Part shown: one piece after another, positions 1-11,200 of the stretch
Position numbering within the stretch: the first letter of the stretch is position 1
Layout: the number at the start of each line of letters is the position of its first letter
NCBI GenBank assembly: GCA_905178155.1
Contig: CAJINV010000004.1
Location: 1,580,784-1,644,783 of the forward strand
Direction: 5' to 3'
Length of the DNA: 64,000 nucleotides
From: Amoebophrya sp. A120
Lineage: Eukaryota > Sar > Dinophyceae > Syndiniales > Amoebophryaceae
Made by a program: the position numbers and the translations under genes
Notes under the pieces: model-generated
Database searches by the model: none
Told to the model about the DNA's origin: nothing
Seen by the model: the letters and a program-made list of their open reading frames with translations, nothing else

Positions 1-2593
1 GAGACTGGCACAGCAGGAGTCCGCTCCTGGTCGCCAGGATCCTGTGGCCGGAACTACCCTGGGAGCGGGTGGTGCATCAAGATTTTCCGCAGGTGGTACT
101 AACAAGTTGCACCAACGATTTCGCTCGCTGTACTGCACCTCGCTTGCGGCCGGTTCCGAATCGGTAGCTGTGGGAGACAGCTGGGGCCGGGTGTCGGTTA
201 TCGACATCGCCCGAGGGTTATCAAATGCAAGAAATATGTCTGGGTCTGGAACATGGCAACTGGTCATGCCAGATCTGGATCATGCGAAAAATCTGTGTTG
301 CAGGATTACCAAAAGCTGGCCACTTTTGACCAAGTTGACATGGGGTTTCTCATGCAGAATAGGCATGACAGAGCCAGAGGTCTCATAGGATCTGTCATGC
401 GAGGTGGTAGGTTCTGCATTCTAGACCTCATGCGTCATGTACCAACTGCATGACAAGTTTGCGTCTTTCCAGACCCAGACATATTTGCAATGCATAAGCG
501 TGTCGCCTCGCGGTGTTCGACGCGCACGTGCAACCCGTCTCCGGGATCGCGTTTTGCCCCGAGGAAAGTGGGACGACGACCACAAGCGCCACCACCGATA
601 TCAAGTGCAAACATGTCTGGGTCCCATGCTAAGTGCAAACATGTCTGGACACTTGTCATGCTAAGTAATACATGAATGACACAATGACTAGAGTACGCAG
701 CCAAGCATGACAGATTTTTGAGCGGTCTTGTGGTGCGTAACACTCATGAGCAACTGCGCTTTTTCATCATGACACAGAAACATCACTGCTATTCCGCAAC
801 ACACATATACAGAGTTTGGGAGTACTATGCGAGTCCAGCATTACAAATCTCGCAAAAATCTTGTTCCAGACACAGTCGTATTTGCACTTGGTAGCCGAAC
901 TACAGATGGCGCAATTTTTTGGCCCGCTGGAGAGGCTAGCGACCGTGGGGTTTGACGGGAAGGTCAGAATATGGAGGTAAGACAACTTCGCATTTTTTCC
1001 TTTGCCATCAGGAACATTCAGATAGTATAGTACTCACATCTGCGAAGAAAAACGCCTCGGTCAACATACCCACATAGTACTACCGCATTTCTCGTGCTGA
1101 TTGAAAAAAAACCTTTTCTTCTTCCAGGCCAACCGGCGTGGTAGCAGCACCGGGCGGCTTTGCGGGTGCTCCGTCCGTTTCCGGTCTGCAACAAGGTATC
1201 CAATATAGACATCGGTCTGGGTAGAAGTGTTCTGAAAAAAGACTGCAAGACTTGTTGATGTAATGATGACCTGGCGCCATCGCCAATGCCATGCGACTGC
1301 GTGTGGTCTTTTTCTTTTTCGCAGGACAACTTTGATCTTCAGAACGTCCCAAGAATCATGTCATGTCAGTTTGCAATGCATACAAGGAATAAAGTTTGAG
1401 CCGCAACACCAGCTGGCGTATGTGCAGGAACTTGTGGATGACAACGAGAACGATCCCATGAGCACAGCTGCAAAAACCTCCCCCTCCCAAGTTGTAGGCA
1501 GCAACTCCCAGCAAAGTCGGCACCATCGCACGCTGCTCGCTGTGGCGTGGCACCGGTTTGGGGCGGATGACTGTGTTATCAAATGTAAAAATGTCTGGGT
1601 CTGGCATGGTTAGAACTTGTGATGCAAACTCTGGAGGACACAAAAATTTGTGTTGCATGAGCGCCAAAAGCTGTCCATTTCTTGGCACACAAGTAGGAAG
1701 TTTCTCATGCGGGACAGGCATCATGAGGCGTGCTCAAAACCTGTGATGCTTTTGCCTGCATCATACGCCATTTGCGTGATCCGAAATATGCATGACAAAT
1801 CTCGCAATCTTCCAGACCCAGACATTTTTACATTTCATATGTGTGGCCGTCGGAGGGTACGGCGGAAAACTCCGATTTCTGGCCTTCAACGCAGAGAAGG
1901 GGTGGCATTTTGTCCAAGACACGGCTCGTCCTGACGAGGGCGCTTTATTGGATCAGGAACTACTACACGGAAAAACAACGAAGATGGAGCAGGAGCAAAA
2001 GGGTTTTGCACCAGAGGACCAGACGCTATCCTGAGTAAGGACGTAGACATGAGAGGTCTTGGTTGTCACGCATGACAACTTTCTAAGGGCTGTCTGATGT
2101 AAATTTCGCAGCAGTGTTGAAATGCTCCTCAGGAGTGACGTCGAGAAAAATTCCGAAGTACATGACAAAGCTAGGGTGCGTAAGTTTTTACTCAGGATCG
2201 CAGGCGCGGGCTCATCTTCCTATCTGGAGTCTGGAGTTCGGGGTTTTCGGCGACCTGCGCGTCAGTTATGCGGCTGGACAACTATCTCATTCTCGCTTTC
2301 AAGTTCAGGAATATATCTTCTGCATGACATCCAACCTATGACGTCCGGAATAAAAAACTTGTGGCGTCGCCACTTCTGTTTGAGGTTTTTGCCGGAACTT
2401 GTCATGCAAACTAAAACGTCAGCTAAGTCAAGACTCAATAGTTGGGGTTGTCCACTTTCATATCAGTTTCGGTGATCGCGGTCAGTTTGCCATCTTTGAA
2501 CGGAGCTTGGACGGTGGATGGGAACAGGTCCGGTCCTCGTCTGGTGGGGCTGCTGGTTTCGGGGGAGGCCTGCAACTCGGGGAGAGTGTCTAA
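1..2593 (+). CDS. WD40-repeat protein, 5' partial
   Basis: The frame is open at the left edge, so the 5' end is missing. Exons by reading frame: 1-218, 502-598, 899-976, 1325-1576, 1845-2026, about 2202-2266 and 2468-2593 (TAA). The spliced product carries successive WD40 blades: VAVGDSWGRVSVID, LAVFDAHVQPVSGIAFCP, LATVGFDGKVRIW, LLAVAWHRFGADDCVAVGG, and a last blade with PIWSLEFGVFGDLRVSFGD. WD40 propellers are protein-interaction platforms, so the specific pathway cannot be named. One intron is conventional (donor GTAAG at 977, acceptor CAG ending 1324); the other five are introners that drop out with one copy of their flanking 5-mer. The frame across all junctions is consistent. The C-terminal tail is Gly/Ser-rich. 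Confidence is high for the fold and low for the role. Confidence 0.8.
219..496. mobile_element. Introner, family A, in WD40 gene
   Basis: Begins TATCAAATGCA and GTCTGGGTCTGGA, ends with the inverted counterpart TCCAGACCCAGACATATTTG. Flanking 5-mers AGGGT and AGCGT (one mismatch). Removing 278 bp plus one 5-mer joins VIDIARG to CRLAVFDAHV in phase 1. Confidence 0.85.
599..893. mobile_element. Introner, family A, in WD40 gene
   Basis: Left end TATCAAGTGCAAACATGTCT, right end degenerate (CCAGACACAGTCGTATTTGC). Flanks ACCGA and GCCGA. The left terminal motif is partly duplicated about 30 bp inside. Removal keeps the WD40 frame (…TTD|ELQMAQFF…). Confidence 0.8.
1577..1839. mobile_element. Introner, family A, in WD40 gene
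   Basis: Canonical family A ends and an exact TGTGT duplication. Removal gives DDCVAVGGYGG in frame (phase 2). Confidence 0.88.
2027..2196. mobile_element. Introner, family B, decayed ends
   Basis: Left end TATCCTGAGTAAGGACG and right end CGTAAGTTTTTACTCAGGAT mark family B. The flanks (GACGC and ATCGC) match at only three of five bases, and the right boundary is uncertain by a few bases. It sits between WD40 exons. Confidence 0.7.
2267..2462. mobile_element. Introner, family I, in WD40 gene
   Basis: Exact TCAGT duplication. Ends share TATG…TGGACAAC in inverted orientation. The interior has GCATGAC and CTTGTCATGC. Removal gives VFGDLRVSFGDRGQFAIF, a clean WD40 strand, which supports these boundaries. 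Confidence 0.75.
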
Positions 2594-3639
2594 AGAATCG
2601 TGAGCTTCGGTGCTCTCGTTCTCACGTGCCTTGATATTGGAGGGAAAAAGGAAACAACTTCTACTAAAAGGAACTCTCTTTTTACCTTGAGGAAGCTCTG
2701 AAGATTCAATTTCTGACGCTGCATGACATCACATCTCAATTTCAAGGGCCTGCTGCGGTCTACGTCAAGGTCAGGCTGCTCATGATGGTGAACGAACAAC
2801 GACATGTGTGCGCCTGTAGTTGTGTTCCTGTGTCGAGGGTTGTTTTGTGGTAGATTTTATTTGTTTCATTACATTCGTCGTGGCTGATGACGCTTTTAGT
2901 ATTTTTGTCCCCCTGCTGGTGTTGCATGTACAACTCTTGCACTGATTCTTTTGAAGAGGCGCCACGTGATTCATCGATCCTTGATCGGTAGGCAGATCGG
3001 GGTGGTCCGTTGGTTGTTTCTTTACCGCGTCGGAGCGAGAAGATGCGTGGCGATGATCTGTGCGGCATGATAGATCAAGAACACCACGCAATATTACCGA
3101 TCCACCGATCCAAAAAAGAGGTGCTAACTGTGACGCGTCACTGGTTCTGACTGGGTTCTTTTTCTAAAACCCCTCACCTCAGGCGCATTGAAGTTCCTTC
3201 GCAGAAGTCTCCGCTTCGGTCCACTTTGAGGTCGCTATTATTTCCAGCAAAAGATGAGATGATCATGATTTTGATTGCGTCCTCAAGGTTGGATCGCAGT
3301 CGGTGTTTTCTCTTTTCTTCTTCTTCCGCCACTGGTTTTGGGGAAGAAAAGCCCGAGAGCGTTCAGCATTTTTACCAATAGAAATTCAGTTCAACGAGAT
3401 CGAAAGTATAAACCAGTTCTTTGGAATTTTAATTTTTCTGTTGGACGACGATATGAAGAGGTCATCGTCGAGTTTCTCATTTGTTGTGTGTCGTCAGCCG
3501 CGTGACGCACCAACCAGAGGAAGAGGGGGCGTTGCAGCGTAATTGTTTCCATCAACAGCCTGCGCTTGTTTATTCACAAGAGACCGCTGCAATACCAATA
3601 CCAACGCGCACCACACTTCGCGACGCGACGGCCGCCTGC
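2594..3639. other. Intergenic, WD40 gene to NTF2-like gene
   Basis: About 1 kb with short AT-rich patches and no introner. I see no open frame with protein-like composition. It presumably holds the 3' UTR of the WD40 gene and the 5' leader of the next. Confidence 0.4.
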
Positions 3640-6582
3640 ATGATGCTGAGAGGACGCGGAGGTGCAGAGAAAGACGAAGAGCGCGACGTTGCCGGGGGGG
3701 ACGAGAAACGGATTTGGAAGACATCAACACGCAGTCGGAGGCAACAAGAGCAAGAAACGGGAGTGATAAATGAGGACGAGGTCAAATTCAAGGATGACAC
3801 AGCTGCAGATCCAGCTCGTACCACTCTCGGTGCTGCGTCAAAAACCACGCCAGAAGACGGGCCGCCAGTCCTGTTCCTTTCATGTAAAGACGATCCGGAT
3901 GTTCATCTTGAGAATGAAAAACAGGAGCAGCAGCGAGTCCAGCCTGCGGCTGTGCCTAGAAATGATCCCGCGGTCGTGATGTCCTCCTCCTCCACTTGCC
4001 CTGCGCAATTGTCGTGGGCTACTAGTACCACTACTACTATCCCCGTTTTTGCAACACCTCCAACACTCGTCGAGGACGCAACAGCATCTCTTCCGTTGAT
4101 CATCCAAAAGGTGCAAAAGACAAGCGACGCAGATAGAAGTAGAGATGATATAATGCAGGAGCACAGCGAAGTACTACTAGAGAAAGACAACCATTTCTAC
4201 CGAAGTAGTGGTAGGACAAAAATAAACCCCAATCACAAGCTGCTGATCGAAGACAACCGCGCCTCGAAGAAGCCACCGACATCTTCGCCTTTTTCAAGTG
4301 GTCAAAACGTTTCAGCCGTCGATATTGAAGATGCGGAAGTTGTAGAAAAAAACAAGAATCTGAACTTCACCCGACTGCTGCAAAAACCCTTCTCGCGGGA
4401 CTACGTGAAGGCGGTTGTGACCGCCTACGGGAAGGCGTGGGTCGAGCAAGACAGCGACCAGCTGGTGTATTGTGAGGAAATATCCCCCCTCCCCATATCG
4501 AAAAGGTATGCTTCTGAAAATTTGTGATGCAGATTTGTGACCACAAATCCTGTCTGTCTTGCAAGAGGGCAATCTCAGAGACTCCGCCACGATATGCAGA
4601 CGATTTGTAATGCTGCAAGGCCTACAGGGCAGACGTCTGCCATGCCAGGCCCCTACACCAAGAGGCCCGCCCTTAGGCTTACGAGCTGCGTGCAGTCCTT
4701 TACTGCAAGACAAATGTGATTTGTGTACTCAAATACAGCAACACAAATTTCATTTTCGATATGGGGAGGGGGGATTTTTCCTCTCAATATGGTGCAGCTT
4801 TTCACGGCAAACGGGATGTACAAGGAGAAACCCGGTCGGTGCATGCACGGAGCGGAGGAGATTTATGGCGTTCTCAACTGTTACACTCTCAAGTGTTACA
4901 CGAATTTGTGATGCAAAAGCAGCAATAGGGATAGCGGCAAGCTTGCGAGTCGTGCGTCACAAATTTGGCGCAGAGTTAGATGCTGTTTAGCCCTTCGATT
5001 ATTTGTCATGCGAAGCAGCTCGATCGACTGGCGGCTCATGGTCATTCTGCATGACAAATTCATGTAACAGTTGGGTATGTAACGGTTGAGACCGCCATAA
5101 GATTCGGCACTACTGGAAGAAGCAGATCTGCCAGAACGAGAGCGACATCGAGTTCCAGCATATTCTCAGGAAAAACGTCCGCACTCCATAGTCAAGTTGG
5201 GAACTCTGCAAGACGAAGCAACAAGCTTTGGCTGTTGCGCATGACAAATTTGGGCTCGTGCTGTAGTCGCGTTTAGCTAGTGCAGCAGCATTACGGATCC
5301 AGTTTATCCTGCTGAGATGAGTATATAGAAATCTCAAAACACCACTAGAGAAAGCTTCTCATAGGGCTCCGCATGAGAAGCCTTATCAGCATGCAGAGTT
5401 GCATTACAGCTATGGGATGGGGACGTTTTTGCGTAGGAAACAGCACGAGGAAGAGGACATGGTTTTCGACTTCGAGAAAAAACAGGCCACCGTGAAGTGG
5501 CTTGCGTCCTTCGTGAAAACAAGTTCATCTTCGAGCACTTCTAGTGTTGTCCCGCCCTGGAAGCGTCACGGAGCAGATGGTGCCCGCGGGGGCGGCGGCG
5601 GTTCGGGTGAGGCGGATGTCCTCTGCTTTGTGCAGGTCGCGACGCTCCGATTCCGATGGGTTCAGGTCGCGGAGAGCGTTGGGATGTGGAAAATCTACTG
5701 CTTGGAGGAGTATCTTATGCATTGCAAAAGTATCGTACTAGAAGTTTAAATCGCATCAATACAAATAATTGGCTCAGCATTACAAGTCAAAAAATTTGTA
5801 TATGCGGATTTGCCTTAACAAGTAGCTTTGTGATGCAGAAATGCGATTACTACGAGTAAGATACTTTTGCACAGGATATATCTGCACCCCTTTTGGAACG
5901 TGAACGGGATCAAGGTTCTTTATTGTAGTCTACTTAAGTACATTAAACTCAATTATTTTAAATGCTGTTTGAGTTGATCGACGCCTGACATTATTTTGAA
6001 TGCTGTCCGGTCTTCCTCAGCGCTACCTCGAGGAAGCTGCACGACAGGAAGATTCGCGATGCTATAAAATGAAAATAATTCATCACCTACTTTGTCGCGA
6101 TTCAACTTCAAAACGAAACTACTGTAAAACTGTTTGAATGTTTCAAATAGGAATTTCTCACCCGGGAAGACCGGTCGGGCGCGAAGCTGAACATCTCCAT
6201 CAGACTATCCTCAGTAAAAACGTCCCCAACCCGCCAGAGTTGTGACGCCAATTTGCATCTTGTATCCTTGGGATGTTTGTTCTCTAGCCAAACTTCAAGA
6301 TGATGTCGTGCGTGAGTCCCAATAAGAGCCCACGACGTGTCTTGCAGTATTCTCATCTTGGCTAATATCGGTTGGGGACGTTTTTTTTACTCAGGATACC
6401 GTCGGGGCGACCCAGCACCGCCGTCGCGCGCCGGCGATCGGGACTTTATTCGGCAGAACGGCAATGGAGGCAGTGGGGGCGGAGGACCTGCCTCCGCGGG
6501 GGGGAATTATAACCGCCCTACTTCAATACGGAACACGAATCTGGAGCAGCTATTCGGAAAGCGCATGCAAGGATACCAATGA
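3640..6582 (+). CDS. NTF2/SnoaL-like fold protein with disordered N-terminus
   Basis: Exons 3640-4467, 4795-4863, 5105-5160, 5446-5715, 5884-5914, 6151-6205 and 6404-6582 add up to 496 codons (495 residues). The first 250 residues are low-complexity. The domain then reads YGKAWVEQDSDQ, LFTANGMYKEKP, GAEEIRHYWKKQ and ATVKWLASFV. The order Wv.QD…LF…Y.e.p..G.e.I..yW is typical of NTF2-like SnoaL/ketosteroid-isomerase folds. Some members bind small molecules and others act in transport or regulation, so the reaction is open. The C-terminus is Gly/Asn-rich. The ATG at 3640 is the first in frame, and an upstream exon cannot be excluded. Four families of introner (C, E, B, F) plus a second B and one GT-AG intron (5915-6150) interrupt it. 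Confidence 0.72.
4468..4789. mobile_element. Introner, family C, in NTF2-like gene
   Basis: Ends carry TATTGTGAGGAAA and CCCCCCTCCCCATATCGAAA as near-perfect inverted repeats of about 38 bp. TGGTG is duplicated exactly. Removal gives SDQLVQLFTANG in phase 0. Its interior runs opposite to the family C copy at 21126. Confidence 0.9.
4864..5099. mobile_element. Introner, family E, in NTF2-like gene
   Basis: Inverted ends TATGGCGNTCTCAACNGTTA with an exact AGATT duplication. This is the only family E copy in the window. Removal restores GAEEIRHYWKKQ. Confidence 0.85.
5161..5440. mobile_element. Introner, family B, in NTF2-like gene
   Basis: Left end TATTCTCAGGAAAAACGTCC, right end GGGGACGTTTTTGCGTAGGA. 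CAGCA is duplicated. The interior has the same orientation as 8252 and the reverse of 25399. Confidence 0.82.
5716..5878. mobile_element. Introner, family F, in NTF2-like gene
   Basis: Inverted ends TATGCATTGCAAAAGTATCG and GATACTTTTGCACAGGATA. TATCT is duplicated exactly. Only 163 bp. Removal reads LEEYLHPFWNVNGIK. Confidence 0.78.
6206..6398. mobile_element. Introner, family B, in NTF2-like gene
   Basis: Ends TATCCTCAGTAAAAACGTCC and its complement. The flanks CAGAC and CCGTC match at three of five positions. The frame is kept (NISIR|RGDPAPPS). Confidence 0.78.
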
Positions 6583-8248
6583 CGATGCGGTTTTGCAAGG
6601 ATACCAATCACGAATTTTTCGGAAGGTACTAGTAGGTACAAGCAGGCGGAGGCCGCGAAGCGATGACACCATCTACCTAGAACTCGCACCACCGCGGCAA
6701 CTAACGGCGGAAAAACCACTATTAAAAAAGATGCGAAATGAGTGAACGAGGGGGATGCAAATAAAAGTTGACTTCTCGTCTTTGCGAGTATATCATACCG
6801 CGACCTGGACGTGATGCCGCAAGCCCTTGGAATAAAAGCTCGGCATTGTTCGAAGAACAGGGATGATAATGAAGGCGGGAAGATTTTTTATGGTAATGTC
6901 TACGAGCTTCAATGCACAAAACTAGCTGCGCGCATCAAAGTGGAAGAACAACCCATTGGTGGTAAAACACTTCTCATAGGATGTTTTTCGCGCACTCACG
7001 CTCACCGCCCGAAAGGATCCCAATGCAAGAGCTGATAACTGCAAAGATGCAGTAGCAACCAGCGCTGGAACGAAGATCCAAATAGATCCGTGGACAAGCA
7101 CGACTCTGTTACCTGACATTTCCTCGGATCCGTTAGAAGAAGTAGAAGATCAATACACCGATGGCGATGTTGGTTTCTACAACTGTAATATCCTCAAGAG
7201 AAGTAGCTCTTCGAAGAAGGTCGAGAACTACCGATGGTGTCTGGATTGTAGTGGAATAGTGATAGTACTTTACACAAGTTGTGTTGATGCAGAAGGCGAT
7301 CTGTATAGTTCTTCTTGGATGCAGAAGTCAATATGTTTGTAATCTTTCACCCTGCAGCAGCGAAGCGCCGGCGTTTTCTACATTTTTTATTTCTTTTCAC
7401 AATAAATAACTAGGCAATTTTCACGTATAGTACATGAAATAGAATAAAAATAAACTTCGTCACTAAAAGCGGTTCTAGAACGCTACAACGCTTGAGTAGA
7501 GATCTGGACACAGGTGGCCGGATCCCGTAGTCGTCGGCAAATCTGTCAATCCAACCCCTGGCACAACTTGTTGTGCTACTTTGATGAAAATACTACGTCG
7601 GCAGAGTTGCTGACAAGTGCCTACCGTAGTTATGTTTGCGACCAAGTAGATCATCCGCGACAAGCACAAAACACCCACTTTTACAACCCTGGTGGTCTAG
7701 AAAAACAAAAAGTTTCTTTTCTATTTGTTTTTGAAGATTCTTAATTACTTTTTCTGTTGAGTTTTTTTTTATGACGGCGACGCGTCGATCACGACATTTG
7801 TTTCGCTTTCGTCCACACCTCCTGGTCATAAAGCATTGAGGTGGCAAGAATCTCCAAAAGGCTCCGCGTCACGAACGACGGTTGGAGTTGAAGGTCTTGA
7901 TTCTCATTCTCTATCTTGTAGGTACATACTTAAGTAGGTGTAAATTTTTAGTAGGCTGCAACTTGCCTACTTCACAAGAAGATAGTTGTAACCTCCCAGT
8001 AGCAGCGAAGATAGATTTCAATAATCAAATATTTCATTCCAGACGATCAGGGCAATATAATAGCGATGATGTCGGCGGCGTCGGAGCAAAGGACGGCACC
8101 GCGACCTGCAGTCACTTGCTCGCAGCGACACCAGGGATCGACCGACAACAACTCATCTTTGAGAAGAAAACAGCGTCAACAACAAGCACCGGGGGCATGT
8201 TCTAGTGCTACTTTGCGAGGAGGACGAGGAGGAAGGACAACCACAACC
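6583..8248. other. Intergenic, NTF2-like gene to DnaJ gene
   Basis: No convincing gene. Short open frames lack domain signals. An in-frame open stretch from 8066 reaches the DnaJ start but is Gln/Arg/Ser-rich and would bury the signal peptide, so I treat it as leader. Confidence 0.4.
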
Positions 8249-11200
8249 ATGTATCTTATGTAAAAACGTACCCACCCCATAGTCAAGATGGGGAATCGGC
8301 TAGACAAATCCACGAGCTTTGGCTGTTTCGCATGACAAATTTGGACGCGTAGTGTAGTACTGTTTGAGCTATTTCAGCAGCATTACAGATCTAGTCTCTC
8401 ATGCTGATTGGAGCATGACAAATTTCAAAACACCATTAGAAAATGCTTCTCATCGGGCTCCGCATGAGAAACATTTTAAGCATGCAGATTTGCATGACAA
8501 CTATGGTGTGGGTACGTTTTTACTCAGGATACCATGAGAGCTCTGTCCTCGGCTGCCGGTTTGCTATGCATTGCAAATATGTCTGGGTCTGGAAGAATGC
8601 AAACTTGTGATGCGCATTTCACAACGCATAAGAATCTCTCATGCATAGGCAGCAAAAGCTGCCTACTTTCTGTCACCAAAATCAGGCATCTGTGATGCAG
8701 ATTCGGCATTGCGGAAGCTTCTCGAAACCTGTGATGCTAGAGCTTCCATGCCAGACCTTCTGTGTCATGCAAAAGCAGCATGACTCTTCACTTCCAGACC
8801 CAGACATTTTTGCATTTGATATTTGCTGATCGGATGCAATTACGGTCCAGAACAAGTGTCGGCGCAAACGTTTACCTTCCAGATGGGGGGAGGCGGTGGG
8901 GTATCAAATGTAAAAATGTCTGGGTCTGGAAAGTTGGAACTTGTGATGCTAACTTTAGACTCTAAAAAAATCTGTATTGCATGACCAGCAAGAGGAGCCA
9001 CATTTGTGCTACGCGAGGAGGGCATTTGTCATGCGGAAATGGCATCAGGAAGCTTCCCATAAATCTGTGCTGCTGGGTCATGCATTACAAGCATCATGGA
9101 TCATGCCAGACAAGCATGACAAGCCTTCCATTCTTCCAGACCCAGACATTTTTACATTTGATATGGGGGCCTCGGCGACATTTTGGGCGCCATGATGGGC
9201 GGAGGAAGTGAGTTTTTTTTTGAAGACACATCTACCCTGGTAGAGCCTTTTCGTGGAGTGACTGGAGGGAGTTTCCCCCCGTCCGTTTTTGTATATGGGC
9301 TGGCAGATCCCTAGAAGCTAATGCCTGGAGTTGTTGGTCTTCCACCCCTCTGAGTGGGGTCGGGGAAGGAGCCAACGCGGACGTAGTCCGCAGATTTCGC
9401 TGGATAGGTTGCTTTGTGATGGATTCACATCGTTCTCGCGTTCTAATGAATGGTAGCTCATGTGCTCAGAGTGCACCGCAGCGCCATTCCGCCATTGAGG
9501 GCGTTTCCCAGCGGGGAAGGGTGATTTAGGAAGGTCGCGTTCTAATGAATGGTAGCTCATGTGCTCAGAGTGCACCGCAGTGCCATTCCGCCACTGAGGG
9601 CGTTTCCCAGCGGGGAAGGGTTATTTAGGAAGTTTTCGCTTTAATGGATGGTAGCTCATGTGCTCAGAGTGCACCGCAGTGCCATTCCGCCACTGAGGGC
9701 GCTTCCCAGCGGGGAGGATGGGTTTCAGGATGGTTTTGCGGTTTTTACAACTAGTAAGTGGATCAGGAGGTCGATGTACCAAGATGCCTACTCATGGATA
9801 TTTCTGTTTTTCGAGCCCGTGGGGATATGGGCTGTTCTTTGTTTTCGCTCCTCGTTAGGGCAGGATGTTTCATTCCGAGCTCTGGCCCTCAAGCTCGGGG
9901 TCCTAGATGGGCTGGCTGGAGTTTGTTTTTGTTCGCGTTTCTAGGGAATATGCGGCAGTGCTGGGGAGCATTATGGTGCTGCTCAGGGTGCAAGGCGGGT
10001 TTTGCTCGCCCTTCGATATGTTGCGGGTTTTTCAGCTTACTAGCTACTACTCCGAGTAAGGGCAGGAGGCTCCGAAGCCTCGTTTGGGAAGCCCTGTCGG
10101 GGCCGGATACCTCGCTGTGCTGGTTTTTTAGCGGAAGCCTCGTTTGGGATGACCCGCTTGTCTTGTCGGGTCGGCTAGGCTAGGATAGCTACCGGGGGTG
10201 GTCGAGAAGGCTTTTTGTGCTTTCCTGACGTTAGTCTGTTTAATCTGCTACTCTTGGATCGCATGGGATTTGAGTGCCACAGTGGGAGGCCAGCTTGGTG
10301 CTTGGCTGTTCTAGTCCGTCGCGTTAGCGCCATTTTGGGCGCCATTTTGGTTCTTGGAGCTTGGCGACATTTTGGGCGCCATGATGGGCGGAGGAAGTGA
10401 GTTTTTTTTTGAAGACACATGCGCGCCAAGCAAAAGAAACAGCGCCGGGGCGCAGCCGGCCGGCGTTGCGCCCCCTGGGCATTGGCCCGGCGCGCGAGCA
10501 GTGTATCCGGGCTGCGCGGGTGTCTGCGTTGTGTGGCCGCCGGTGTGTGCCCGCCCCCGCCCGCCGCCCTAGCAGGGCCGGCCGGGGCTTGGAAAGCGGA
10601 AGCGCGGAAGCCAGGCAGGCTCTTGTTCGCCCCTTTCGGTTTTTGTCGGTCCACCTCCGGCCGGCGCCGGACGTCGAGGTAGCCCGTCTGCCCGTGGCGC
10701 GTTGTTGGCAAGATGGAAAACCCGGGCGCGCGGCCTCTTGGCCGGATCTGCGAGTAGGGATGCCCATCAAGCGGAATTGCGACTGGCCGCGAAGGGAGGG
10801 CTGGGGCCGGTCGGCCTTCTCCTGGTCCCCGGCCGGTGGGTTTCGGGAGGGGAACAGGCTAGCGGAGGGCATCGGCAAGCAGCGGCAGGCGCAGAAGCTT
10901 GGCGCGCATCCGCGCTGCCGTGGTTTTATCGGGCCCTCCACAGAAAGTAAGGGGGTTCGGTTGAGGAGGCGCAGGGCCGACCGGGTGGGATTTTGGCCAT
11001 AAAGCTTGCCGGGCGGAGTCGGCCCTCCGCGCGAGGGGGGGGCCGGCTCGGTAGCCCAGCGGCAAGGCCCTGGCGCAAAGTACTTGCCGGGCGCGGAGGG
11101 CGCCCGCCGGTTTATACCGGAAAGGGCCGGGGTTGCGGTGTCTTTGGGGCCTGGCGCTTCTGGGGGGTATACGATTACCCAGCGACGACACCTCTCGCGG

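Noticed and set aside
1080-1352. Minus-strand open frame in the WD40 gene
   Set aside because: Lies in the GT-AG intron 977-1324 and has no protein-like pattern.
10329-10352. GCCATTTTGGTTCTTGG resembles the dinoflagellate spliced-leader sequence
   Set aside because: Only the GCCATTTTGG core agrees; the leader's start and end are missing, and the motif belongs to a local repeat of GGCGCCATTTTGG.
10175-11002. Long overlapping open frames on both strands in GC-rich DNA
   Set aside because: Their length follows from high GC content; composition is Arg/Gly/Pro/Ala throughout, with no domain signal.
11050-11135. tRNA-like box A (TAGCCCAGCGGCAAGG) followed by GGTTTATACC
   Set aside because: No acceptor stem, anticodon arm or proper T loop can be formed. 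At most a degraded SINE-like trace.
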